A stretch of 64,000 bases of DNA from CAZSHB01 sp964606885 (GTDB lineage: Bacteria; Babelota; Babeliae; Babelales; CAIQNR01): contig CAZSHB010000005.1 in NCBI GenBank assembly GCA_964606885.1, positions 1 to 64,000 of the forward strand. Reading direction: 5' to 3'. Position 1 is the first letter of the stretch, and each line of letters starts with the position of its first letter. Positions 1 through 6,971 of this stretch are shown one piece after another. The notes under the pieces were generated by a model. That model was not told the DNA's origin. It worked only from the letters and a program-made list of their open reading frames with translations, and ran no database searches. Made by a program: the position numbers and the translations under genes.

Positions 1-160
1 CTCGATTTCTCGAGGGTATCCTTCACTTAAGGGCAGATTCTCACGTATTACTCACCCGTCCGCCGCTGTACTCATTCCCGAAGGAACTTTCTCGCTCGAC
101 TTGCATGTGTTAAGCACGCCGCCAGCGTTCATTCTGAGCCAGAATCAAACTCTCCATCAC
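1..160 (-). rRNA. 16S ribosomal RNA, 5' end (partial)
   Basis: The reverse strand carries the highly conserved start of bacterial 16S rRNA: the universal 27F primer site (AGAGTTTGATTCTGGCTCAG) lies at about 134-153, followed by AACGCTGGCGGCGTGCTTAA, the AAGTCGAGCG segment and GGCGGACGGGTGAGTAA. The gene reads leftwards and leaves the window at position 1, so only about the first 160 bases are present. The mature 5' end is placed a few bases before the 27F site and is approximate. This short piece is not enough for firm placement of the organism. Confidence 0.97.
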
Positions 161-230
161 AAAAATTGTTTTTGTTAGGGGACTTATTCCGCACTTATTC
201 TCTGTGGACAAATTTTTAAAATTTCTTGCG

Positions 231-246
231 ATTTCAAAGAACTTTT
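231..246 (-). promoter_or_regulatory. boxA-like antitermination site in the rRNA leader
   Basis: On the reverse strand the leader between promoter and 16S contains GTTCTTTGAAAT, similar to the boxA core (TGCTCTTTAACA) bound by NusB/NusE in rRNA antitermination. Its position between the promoter at 312-339 and the 16S start fits. The match is partial, so the assignment rests mainly on location. Confidence 0.4.
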
Positions 247-311
247 TTCAATTAAATTTTTTACTTTTTGCTCGTTTCTATTTGAAAGATTCGAGCTAAA
301 ATCTGCTTATC

Positions 312-339
312 ATTATATCGTTGCTAGTTGCGTTGTCAA
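312..339 (-). promoter_or_regulatory. sigma70-type rRNA promoter
   Basis: Reading leftwards, a perfect -35 TTGACA (complement of 334-339) and a perfect -10 TATAAT (complement of 312-317) are separated by 16 bases. The roughly 35 bases upstream (340-375) are almost pure A/T with A-runs on the transcribed strand, resembling an UP element. Transcription would start near 305, giving an rRNA leader of roughly 145 bases. Confidence 0.85.
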
Positions 340-798
340 GTAATTTTGTTTTTCTTTTTTTGTTGGTTTTTTTTGTTTGCAACGTTTGCTGATTTCGTAA
401 ATTTCAAGTTGACCCTATTGTACTTCCTTTAAGGTTAAATGCAACTTTTTTTTAATTTATTTTTATTTTTTTTGAAAAGAATATGAATTTAAGCTTATTT
501 TCGTAAAAAATAGTTTTAAAAACGTATGTTTTTTTATAAAAAATAAGCGTATTACTACGCCTAGATACAAAAATAAGTTATTTTTTCTAAAGAACGATTC
601 ACTACTACTCTACTTTTCCCTAACCCAACTATGAGAAGTTATATACCATTTTAGGCTAATCATTTTTAAACACAATCGGATCATGATGACCATTGCCTAA
701 TAGAACTAAAAAATACCCTTTTTTGAAACTCCATTTTAAGCCTATTTTTTAAGGCCCCTTATTAATAATGTATAGAAGATGATTTTTAAGCTTATTTT
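340..798. other. Intergenic region between the rRNA promoter and gmk
   Basis: This very AT-rich stretch lies between the divergent rRNA promoter and the end of gmk. Beyond the UP-like A/T tract next to the promoter I see no ORF with a ribosome binding site, no tRNA and no clear terminator. The short string TTTAAGCTTATTTT occurs near both ends (about 490 and 785), but I see no function for it. Confidence 0.5.
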
Positions 799-1362
799 TT
801 ATCCACATATTATGAGCTTAAGCGCCTGCAAGGCTTGATCAAAAGAATCATTAATAACAACATGGTCATAGAGCTTCTTTTCAGCCTCTTCTTGCATCTC
901 AAAAGCGGCCCGCCCAAGTCTAAATGTTAATGAACTTTGCGTATCCCCCCGTTTTTCTAACCGTGCTTTTAAAATTTCTAAAGAAGGCGGTTGAATCCAA
1001 ATAAGCTCCGCTGCTGGATATGCTTGCTTAACCGCTTGGGCCCCAGCCCGGTCAAGAATCATAATATAATTTTTACCAAGCCCTAATTTTTTTAAAACAT
1101 CGCGCGCCGAGCCATAATAGTCTTGATACCAACTACTCCACTCTAAAAAGAAGCCTGCCTTTATTTTGGCCTCAAACAATGCTTTGGTTATAAAATGGTA
1201 GGCCTGATCTTGAACTTCACCTGGACGAGGAGCGCGCGTCGTATAGGTCACAACACGTTCAACGGCACAACCAAAAGGAGCATTTTGTAGCAACGCCATT
1301 ACTAAACTTGTTTTACCAGCTCCTGAAGGAGCAGAAATGACAAAAAGACGACCCTTATTCAT
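799..1362 (-). CDS. gmk: Guanylate kinase
   Basis: This 187-residue protein phosphorylates GMP to GDP with ATP in the cytosolic purine nucleotide pathway. The P-loop SGAGKTS is at about residues 13-19. The GMP-binding signature TTRAPRPGE follows at 41-49, and the conserved AYHFI/FLEWS segment appears further on. It is slightly short for the family (about 200 residues), mainly at the C-terminus. The gene reads leftwards and ends just before the rRNA promoter region. No co-transcribed partner is obvious; in many bacteria gmk sits next to rpoZ, which is not seen here. Confidence 0.95.
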   Translation of the reverse strand: MNKGRLFVISAPSGAGKTSLVMALLQNAPFGCAVERVVTYTTRAPRPGEVQDQAYHFITKALFEAKIKAGFFLEWSSWYQDYYGSARDVLKKLGLGKNYIMILDRAGAQAVKQAYPAAELIWIQPPSLEILKARLEKRGDTQSSLTFRLGRAAFEMQEEAEKKLYDHVVINDSFDQALQALKLIICG

Positions 1363-1466
1363 ACTGTTTCCCTGTAAAGTAAAAAATGCACATTACATTA
1401 TAGATACGTTATATCTTAAAGAAGCATGTATGATTTTCTACCATATTAAAAGGTTGAACCCTTCTT

Positions 1467-1494
1467 TTGATAGGCATAATCATGCTAGTATCAT
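1467..1494 (+). promoter_or_regulatory. Candidate promoter for the 1536 gene
   Basis: TTGATA (1467-1472) and TATCAT (1489-1494) are separated by 16 bases and sit about 40 bases upstream of the start codon at 1536. This is based on pattern only. Confidence 0.4.
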
Positions 1495-1535
1495 GCAAAC
1501 TTTAATCCTGAAAACGTGATTCAGAAAGAACGATT

Positions 1536-2042
1536 ATGAAATATTTCATAAAAATATGCCTCTCTCTCCTGATATCTTTTGCTTTCTACAACACAGCCAT
1601 ATGTTCACACGCACCACATACTACCCCACCAACAATAAAATCCTGCCCAAACAGTGCGCCTCTTACCCCTCAAAACACAACCACTCCACCTATTCACACT
1701 CCCTTAACCATTACCAACTCAAGCGACAAACCGGTCACCATTCAAATTGACATACGAGTTGACTACTACTATACACACGCCTCTAGAAAAACTTTTCTGC
1801 CCGCTTGCAAGGTTAACCTCGCTGTTACAATTAATCCTCATGCAACCGCAACTATTCCTATTCCACTTCCACAAGGACTTCACGAACCTTATAATTCCAT
1901 TAAAAAGAGTCTTCGGGCGAAAAAATACGAACATAGTGATACCACCATACGTGGCGTAATCATGATTGCACATGATCCAAAAAAGTTTCAGCGCATAAAA
2001 ACAAGTCTTAGAAACAAAGAGTCACTCGCTCTTACCATCTAA
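1536..2042 (+). CDS. Secreted protein of unknown function
   Basis: I do not recognise this 168-residue protein. It opens with a classic signal peptide: Lys at positions 2 and 6, a hydrophobic core to about residue 20, and a likely cut after AICS/HA. A Thr/Pro-rich linker (about 27-57) follows. The rest alternates hydrophobic and polar residues (TITNSSDKPVTIQIDIRVDY), suggesting a beta-sandwich. A purine-rich AGAAAGAACG precedes the ATG. It is a single gene facing away from gmk, with a candidate promoter just upstream. The domain may be immunoglobulin-like, but that is a guess. Confidence 0.7.
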   Translation: MKYFIKICLSLLISFAFYNTAICSHAPHTTPPTIKSCPNSAPLTPQNTTTPPIHTPLTITNSSDKPVTIQIDIRVDYYYTHASRKTFLPACKVNLAVTINPHATATIPIPLPQGLHEPYNSIKKSLRAKKYEHSDTTIRGVIMIAHDPKKFQRIKTSLRNKESLALTI

Positions 2043-2082
2043 GAACTGTGCATTATCACAATAAAGATATGGGGGGAGAAGA

Positions 2083-2331
2083 TTATTTTCTTTTAGACGC
2101 TTGCGATAAAAGAGCTTGAAAACCAAACATCGCATAACATACCGCACGTTGCTTATATTGATACATATAAGGATACATAGTCTGACATGTTTTTATAAAT
2201 GTTGGTTGCCACAGGTTCAATTTTGATTCTACAGTTTGAACATCACAAAATTTCTTAATAAAAGTCTTGTCGCTTGAAGCCGCAACAGAAAAACTCATTA
2301 GAAATATAACGCTCAAAATAGTTTTATTCAT
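2083..2331 (-). CDS. Small secreted protein of unknown function
   Basis: This 82-residue protein has an N-terminal signal peptide (MNKTILSVIFLMSFSVAAS, cut near residue 19). The mature part of about 62 residues is polar and helical, with three cysteines (FCD, TCQ, VCY) and a cluster of Tyr (MYPYMYQYKQR). A good ribosome binding site (AAGG) precedes the ATG. It converges with the upstream secreted gene and ends about 40 bases from it. No family was recognised. It would probably be exported as a small helical periplasmic protein. Confidence 0.6.
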   Translation of the reverse strand: MNKTILSVIFLMSFSVAASSDKTFIKKFCDVQTVESKLNLWQPTFIKTCQTMYPYMYQYKQRAVCYAMFGFQALLSQASKRK

Positions 2332-2401
2332 AGCAAAACCTTACTTAACTTCATAATCCTAATTGTAATAGATTTTTGAAACTATTGCAAAAGCCCTATT
2401 C

Positions 2402-2410
2402 TGGTATACT
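2402..2410 (+). promoter_or_regulatory. Extended -10 promoter of prfB
   Basis: TGGTATACT is an extended -10 element (TGn followed by TATACT) placed about 38 bases before the prfB ATG. No good -35 is seen, which extended -10 promoters tolerate. Its position inside the longest possible reading frame supports the downstream start for prfB. Confidence 0.5.
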
Positions 2411-2447
2411 AAAGGCTTATTTACGCCTATTACTACGGAGTATTTTC

Positions 2448-3527
2448 ATGCTTATTGATGACATTCAACAGCAGCTTAAAGACCTTGAACCTATAATCAA
2501 CATCATCAAAGATTACTGGGCAAATGCGCCTACAGAAAAACGAATTGCTGAGCTCAGCAAAAAGGCTGAAGATCCTATTGTATGGCAAGATCCACAATAC
2601 GCACCCCTTTTAAAAGAACTTCAAGCTCTCAAAACACAACATGAACAATATGTGCATGTCACACAATCATTTAAAGATATGCATGAACTAGTTGCACTGT
2701 TTGGAACCGATGAGGGCGAACTTGAAAAACTTGCACAAGATTTAAAAGTGCTCGGCGGCGCTATTCGCTCTTTTAAAGTGCAGCTTTTACTGTCAGGCGA
2801 ACAAGATCGTTCAAACTGTTACATCAGTGTAAACTGTGGTGCTGGTGGTACCGAGTCACAAGATTGGGCAGAAATTCTTTTACGTATGTTTGTGCGCTTC
2901 TGTGAAAAACAAAATCTTGAAACTGCATTAATCGATCACCAAGTAGGTGAAGAAGCAGGTATTAAAAGTGGAACATTATTAGTAAAAGGTAAAAATGCGT
3001 ACGGTCTTTTAAAAAGTGAACATGGCATTCATCGCTTAGTGCGTATCTCTCCGTACGATGCCAATAAACGTAGACATACTTCCTTTGCTGGTGTCTATGT
3101 TACCCCAGAAACACCTAAAATCGATATTACTATTGATCCTAAAGATTTGCGTATTGATACCTACCGTGCTGGTGGTGCTGGTGGACAACATGTTAATAAA
3201 ACCGACTCTGCAGTGCGGATTACCCACGCGCCAAGCGGTATTGTAGTGCAATCACAAAGTGAGCGCTCACAACTACAAAACAAAGAAACATGTATGAAAA
3301 TGCTTAAAGCAAAGTTAGCGCAAAAGCAAGAAGAAGAAGCAGCAGCAAAAACTGCTTCTGTTGAAAAAAAGAAGATTGAATGGGGCTCACAAATACGTTC
3401 GTACGTTCTGCATCCGTACAAGATGGTAAAAGATCACAGGACTGAATGCGAATCTCCACAACCTGATTTGGTGCTTGATGGCGACTTGATGGAATTTATA
3501 GAACAGTATCTTATTAAGAATGCATAA
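2448..3527 (+). CDS. prfB: Peptide chain release factor 2
   Basis: RF2 ends translation at UGA and UAA codons by hydrolysing peptidyl-tRNA. The protein has the catalytic GGQ loop in AGGAGGQHVNKTDSAVR, the RF2-type RRHTSF segment and a helical N-terminal domain. I start it at the ATG at 2448 (359 residues, normal for RF2). A GGAG ribosome site precedes that ATG, and an upstream in-frame ATG at 2376 lies before the promoter. No programmed frameshift is needed: the N-terminal frame is open throughout. The anticodon-mimic tripeptide, usually SPF, reads SPY (RISPYDANK). PrmC, which methylates the GGQ glutamine, is encoded at 39363. Confidence 0.95.
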   Translation: MLIDDIQQQLKDLEPIINIIKDYWANAPTEKRIAELSKKAEDPIVWQDPQYAPLLKELQALKTQHEQYVHVTQSFKDMHELVALFGTDEGELEKLAQDLKVLGGAIRSFKVQLLLSGEQDRSNCYISVNCGAGGTESQDWAEILLRMFVRFCEKQNLETALIDHQVGEEAGIKSGTLLVKGKNAYGLLKSEHGIHRLVRISPYDANKRRHTSFAGVYVTPETPKIDITIDPKDLRIDTYRAGGAGGQHVNKTDSAVRITHAPSGIVVQSQSERSQLQNKETCMKMLKAKLAQKQEEEAAAKTASVEKKKIEWGSQIRSYVLHPYKMVKDHRTECESPQPDLVLDGDLMEFIEQYLIKNA

Positions 3528-3540
3528 TAAGTAAGAACAA

Positions 3541-3567
3541 AAAAGGGGCTTTTAAACGCCCCTTTTT
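3541..3567. terminator. Bidirectional terminator between prfB and the 3572 gene
   Basis: An A-run, GGGGC, a short AT loop, GCCCC and a T-run form a hairpin with A/T tails on both strands. It can stop prfB from the left and the leftward gene 3572-4135 from the right. Confidence 0.85.
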
Positions 3568-3571
3568 ATTA

Positions 3572-4135
3572 TTAGTTTTTTATTGTCTCCACAACTGCTT
3601 TTTTAAGTGGATATTTTTCATGATAACGCTTTGCAAGCTCTTGCGCACCATAACGGCCAGCCAACATAGCAGCTGTCAAAACCGCTACCGGTACTACCCC
3701 AAACTTCTGCAATAATTGAGTTTGTGCATCCATAAAAGCAACACCAACTGCTGCCCCCACCAAACCGCCAAACCTCTTTACGTTCTTATACGTATCAGCT
3801 TTGTCAGATTTTTTTCCTTCTACACCATAAGTAGTCAGCCAAGCAATCAAAGCTGCCGACGTGACAACTCTACCTGCCTGGCCACCTATTGCTTTATTCG
3901 CCACAGACTGCACAAGCACTGCCATCAGAGAACCCATCGCACTACCAGCTGCTGCAAGTCTTCCAACATGTATTGGACTTTTTTTACCAAAAACTTCTTC
4001 ATGGGCATCAGAACCCATTAAACCCACAGAACCCAATATTGCACTTCCAGCAACCATTTCTGCCGAAGATGAAGCCTTAACTTGAGCAGTAGCAACACAA
4101 CTTGCTGCTAATAACAAAACTGCATATTTTTTCAT
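3572..4135 (-). CDS. Exported Gly/Ala-rich membrane protein (array member 5)
   Basis: This 187-residue protein has an N-terminal signal peptide (MKKYAVLLLAASCVATAQVKA). Several Gly/Ala-rich hydrophobic helices follow, such as MVAGSAILGSVGLMG and GGLVGAAVGVAFMD, separated by short charged loops. The start at 4135 is chosen because the longer frame (to 4210) adds no signal-like sequence, while MKKYAV begins a clean one. It is the last of five similar leftward genes (3572-6901) sharing size, signal peptide and alternating GxxxG-like helices. It ends at the bidirectional terminator at 3541. Function unknown. The helices could insert in the inner membrane or pack as a helical bundle. Confidence 0.6.
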   Translation of the reverse strand: MKKYAVLLLAASCVATAQVKASSSAEMVAGSAILGSVGLMGSDAHEEVFGKKSPIHVGRLAAAGSAMGSLMAVLVQSVANKAIGGQAGRVVTSAALIAWLTTYGVEGKKSDKADTYKNVKRFGGLVGAAVGVAFMDAQTQLLQKFGVVPVAVLTAAMLAGRYGAQELAKRYHEKYPLKKAVVETIKN

Positions 4136-4243
4136 ATGGCCAGCCTTACGAATTATTATATTTATAAACTTCACCTTCAGAATACCAAAAAGCCTTAATA
4201 GGACAAGCATCCAGCAATTTGCAAGCTGGCGTTAAGGGCAATA

Positions 4244-4271
4244 AAAAAGGGGCTCTTTAAGGCCCCTTTTA
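4244..4271 (-). terminator. Terminator of the 4290 gene
   Basis: A 9-bp stem (AAAAGGGGC with GCCCCTTTT, 4245-4253 and 4262-4270) has an 8-base loop and is followed on the reverse strand by a T-run. It would end leftward transcription of 4290-4844, making that gene separable from 3572-4135. Confidence 0.8.
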
Positions 4272-4289
4272 AATTATATCTAATTGTTA

Positions 4290-4844
4290 CTATTTTTTAC
4301 CTCTTATGAAATCGATAACACTAAAGGTTGATGTAGAACTTGAAACACTCATTGCTTTATGTGCTGCACGGTACACTCCTTCAGACGCACCTGCTGATGC
4401 TAAAAGAGTTATTCCAGCAATCGCACATACTCCCGACAAGCGACTCGGCGCTAACTCAGGAAGAACATACTGACTAATAAGCATGCTTGCACTCAACGCG
4501 GTAATACCGCCAACCAATGCAGGTCTTACATGGTTTGGATGTTTGATGGCCATTTTAGCTACTGCAACAGCACCTACAACCGCAGGGATATAATATCCTT
4601 TTCTTTCTGCAACTATTAAACCTGTCATACCAGTAAGAAACCCAGTCCCTAGAGCTAAACCTATTTTCCCTGGTTTGCTTTTTATACAAAAATCATCTGC
4701 CGATTTATATCCAACGGCTGCTCCACTTGCACTCGCTGCTACTAGAACTGCTAATTGTGTATTCTGTGCAGAAGAAGCAGATACATAAGAAGTACCACTC
4801 AGCAAACATAACACTGACAACAACAACAACATGTATTTCTTCAT
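4290..4844 (-). CDS. Exported Gly/Ala-rich membrane protein (array member 4)
   Basis: This 184-residue protein has a signal peptide (MKKYMLLLLSVLCLLSGTSYVSA) preceded by a good GGGAGA ribosome site. The mature part has four to five small-residue hydrophobic helices (VLVAASASGAAVGY, GLALGTGFLTGMTGLIV, VVGAVAVAKMAI, GVCAIAGITLLASAGAS) and a Ser-rich tail. An ADDFC motif after the first helix resembles AVDELC in the neighbouring 4931 gene and YNLCDG in the 5593 gene, which suggests common ancestry. It has its own terminator on the left. No family was recognised. Confidence 0.6.
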   Translation of the reverse strand: MKKYMLLLLSVLCLLSGTSYVSASSAQNTQLAVLVAASASGAAVGYKSADDFCIKSKPGKIGLALGTGFLTGMTGLIVAERKGYYIPAVVGAVAVAKMAIKHPNHVRPALVGGITALSASMLISQYVLPELAPSRLSGVCAIAGITLLASAGASEGVYRAAHKAMSVSSSTSTFSVIDFIRGKK

Positions 4845-4930
4845 ACAAGTCTCCCGAAAAAATAAGAGTAATAATAACGCGGCACAAGAGTACTCTTAAA
4901 CATCCCACAGATCAAGAAATACATGCAATA

Positions 4931-5491
4931 TTAACACTCATTTTTTTGAGCAAAAACATCTACAAGAATAGGCGTCACTCCTAAACGTCCTACGACAGCA
5001 CCTACCAGCACCGCTACCAATCCAGCAGGGCAAACAATTCTTGCAAGACCAGTTGATGTTGTGTCTTGATGCTTGTACCATTCTAGCACTACTAATGCTC
5101 CAATAGTACGCGCTATACCATGCACTTTTTTTCTTCTTGCATAGTTGGCACGACAAGGCGCTTGGCAATTAAACATAGCAGTTTGCTGCACCACATATCG
5201 CTCAGCACTATCAACCACACCATTTGCCGCAAACAATAATAAACATACAGGCACCGCATGCTCGTGTATTGCTACAGTGGTACATGATGTTACTCCAAGC
5301 AACGCTCCCATTGCCCGTTCTCCAACATTAGCAGATCCATTACATAACTCATCTACTGCTTGCGCTCCATAAGAAGCTGATGCCAACAGAGATGCAGCCC
5401 CTACACCAATACCGAGTAATGAATATGATGCACACAAAGAACCGTGTGCGTTTATAAGAACTATCATCAGAACAAAAATTATATGCTTCAC
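4931..5491 (-). CDS. Exported Gly/Ala-rich membrane protein (array member 3)
   Basis: This 186-residue protein starts at a GTG codon (5491) preceded by AAAAGGG. It has a signal peptide (about 20 residues, ending SLCA) and small-residue hydrophobic helices. After helix one it reads AVDELCNGSANVGERAMGALLG. Array member 2 reads YNLCDGQSNFLKAACSAGAG at the same place. This is the clearest evidence that these genes are paralogs. A Cys-rich loop (NCQAPC) lies mid-protein. Function unknown. Confidence 0.6.
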   Translation of the reverse strand: MKHIIFVLMIVLINAHGSLCASYSLLGIGVGAASLLASASYGAQAVDELCNGSANVGERAMGALLGVTSCTTVAIHEHAVPVCLLLFAANGVVDSAERYVVQQTAMFNCQAPCRANYARRKKVHGIARTIGALVVLEWYKHQDTTSTGLARIVCPAGLVAVLVGAVVGRLGVTPILVDVFAQKNEC

Positions 5492-5592
5492 TTACTACCC
5501 TTTTATGTACGATACTTTGTAAAAGATTACCGTAGCAAAGAGTCATGAATACGCATAGGTACTACACTAAGAAAGACTTTTAAGCGTCTCCC

Positions 5593-6435
5593 TTATGCTC
5601 TGCCTTCTAAGTCTTCATACGCTTTTTTTATTTTCTTAAATTTTTCTTCAGCTTCTTGTTTGTTTGTTTCTGATGTTTGTGAATGTCTATCAGGATGCCA
5701 CCGCAGAGCCAACTTATGATACGCTGTCTTTATTTGATCAAATGTTGCATCATCTTGTAATCCAAGAACGCGTAAAGCGTTTAATGTTTGTCGATCACCT
5801 TGTGCTTGATTTTGATTAAAAGAACTTTGCGAAGATGATGACGGTGAAAATGAATTACTTGAAAATGTATTTTGAATGAACGGATCTTGTGGAAATCCAT
5901 TAAATGGAATCCGTGGTAATACTGGCTCAGCTCCACCTTTTACTGATTTTAATACTTGATGCACTAGAGAGCTTACTGTTAATAACCCTGCCCCCGTAGC
6001 AATATAACTTTTAGTTTTATAGAGCAAAGGTAAGCCTATCACCAAAGGCAAAGCCCATGAAGAAGCACATCGACCGCTCTTTGATGTGTATGTTTGGTAA
6101 CCCCTATAAAATCCTTCATATCTGACAAATCTTTCTCCTGGAAACAAACGTTTATGCACAAAATGAGCAACACATGATAGAGCTGTAACAGTAGTCAATG
6201 CAGGTACAACTTTTTTTTCTGGAATTGCAGCTATACATAACGCAGTACAAACACCCGCGCCAGCACTGCATGCGGCTTTAAGAAAATTTGATTGACCATC
6301 ACATAGATTATAAGCACTACGCGCAGCTACACCTGATGCAGCAAGTAGAATAATACCTCTTACTTCATCTTCATTAGCTGTACGCATTTTATGACTACTG
6401 ACTACTGCTAATAGTAAAAATATTATTTTTTTCAT
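5593..6435 (-). CDS. Exported membrane protein with C-terminal J domain
   Basis: This 280-residue protein begins with a signal-like hydrophobic segment (MKKIIFLLLAVVSS) and Gly/Ala-rich helices like those of its neighbours up to about residue 160. A Ser/Asn/Gln/Pro-rich linker (about 185-213) leads to a complete J domain at about 214-280, with helix II, the HPD tripeptide at about 247-249 and helix III. J domains stimulate the ATPase of Hsp70 (DnaK). If the first segment is a signal peptide or anchor, the side of the membrane on which the J domain lies decides whether it can reach DnaK. The ribosome site GGGGG is strong. Confidence 0.75.
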   Translation of the reverse strand: MKKIIFLLLAVVSSHKMRTANEDEVRGIILLAASGVAARSAYNLCDGQSNFLKAACSAGAGVCTALCIAAIPEKKVVPALTTVTALSCVAHFVHKRLFPGERFVRYEGFYRGYQTYTSKSGRCASSWALPLVIGLPLLYKTKSYIATGAGLLTVSSLVHQVLKSVKGGAEPVLPRIPFNGFPQDPFIQNTFSSNSFSPSSSSQSSFNQNQAQGDRQTLNALRVLGLQDDATFDQIKTAYHKLALRWHPDRHSQTSETNKQEAEEKFKKIKKAYEDLEGRA

Positions 6436-6505
6436 ATATACGACCCCCTACAAAGTTACATGATTATGAGTGCAAGCAAGTATACTGCATACCAGCTCCA
6501 AAACG

Positions 6506-6535
6506 AAGTAGGCAGCTTTAAAAGGCTGCCTACTT
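6506..6535 (-). terminator. Inverted repeat after the 6563 gene
   Basis: An 11-bp perfect stem (AAGTAGGCAGC with its complement) and an 8-base loop lie just after the leftward gene 6563-6901. The T-tract after it is poor, so this is a weak intrinsic terminator or an mRNA-stabilising hairpin. Confidence 0.55.
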
Positions 6536-6562
6536 TATCAATAGTACAACAGATCAAAATCT

Positions 6563-6901
6563 TTAACTGTTCTTCTTGTCTTGTGTGAGATAGCTATGCA
6601 ACTCACATGCTGCAAACATAGACTGCAAGGTTGCAACAGCGCCAGCTGCACCACACGCAGCAACACCAATAGCCATCGGTACATATCGCCCTTTTGAGCC
6701 TTTTTGCAAAGCACGGATTGCTAATGTAGCACTCCCCACGCCACCTGCTGCCACAACACCATATACTCCTGCACGAACTGTTCCATCAGATACATTTTGC
6801 AGTACATGCTCTGGCACATTTTTCTTGTCATTATTATTTTTATCAGACGCGCTTACACCACTAGTAAGAACTAACAACAAACCTAATATATGTTTTTTCA
6901 T
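6563..6901 (-). CDS. Small exported Gly/Ala-rich membrane protein (array member 1)
   Basis: This 112-residue protein starts at the ATG at 6901, preceded by CAGGAG. A longer frame to 7042 exists but overlaps pgi and lacks a signal. The signal peptide is MKKHILGLLLVLTSGVSAS. A short charged segment (DKNNNDKKN) and two hydrophobic small-residue helices (VYGVVAAGGVGSATLAI and MAIGVAACGAAGAVATLQSM) follow. It looks like a shortened version of the proteins encoded downstream (3572-6435). No known family was recognised. Confidence 0.6.
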   Translation of the reverse strand: MKKHILGLLLVLTSGVSASDKNNNDKKNVPEHVLQNVSDGTVRAGVYGVVAAGGVGSATLAIRALQKGSKGRYVPMAIGVAACGAAGAVATLQSMFAACELHSYLTQDKKNS

Positions 6902-6971
6902 ATAAACTCCTGACCAATTAAAATTAATAGTATCATGTTCTATTATACGCCTAATACCCTTCAGAGCAATT

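Noticed and set aside
1337..1519. A 60-codon rightward frame overlapping the start of gmk
   Set aside because: It lies antisense to gmk, has no signal, no family pattern and no ribosome site, and its end runs into the promoter of the 1536 gene.
2376..2447. Upstream extension of prfB and a possible programmed frameshift
   Set aside because: The upstream ATG lies before the promoter and lacks a ribosome site. The RF2 N-terminus from 2448 is complete in one frame.
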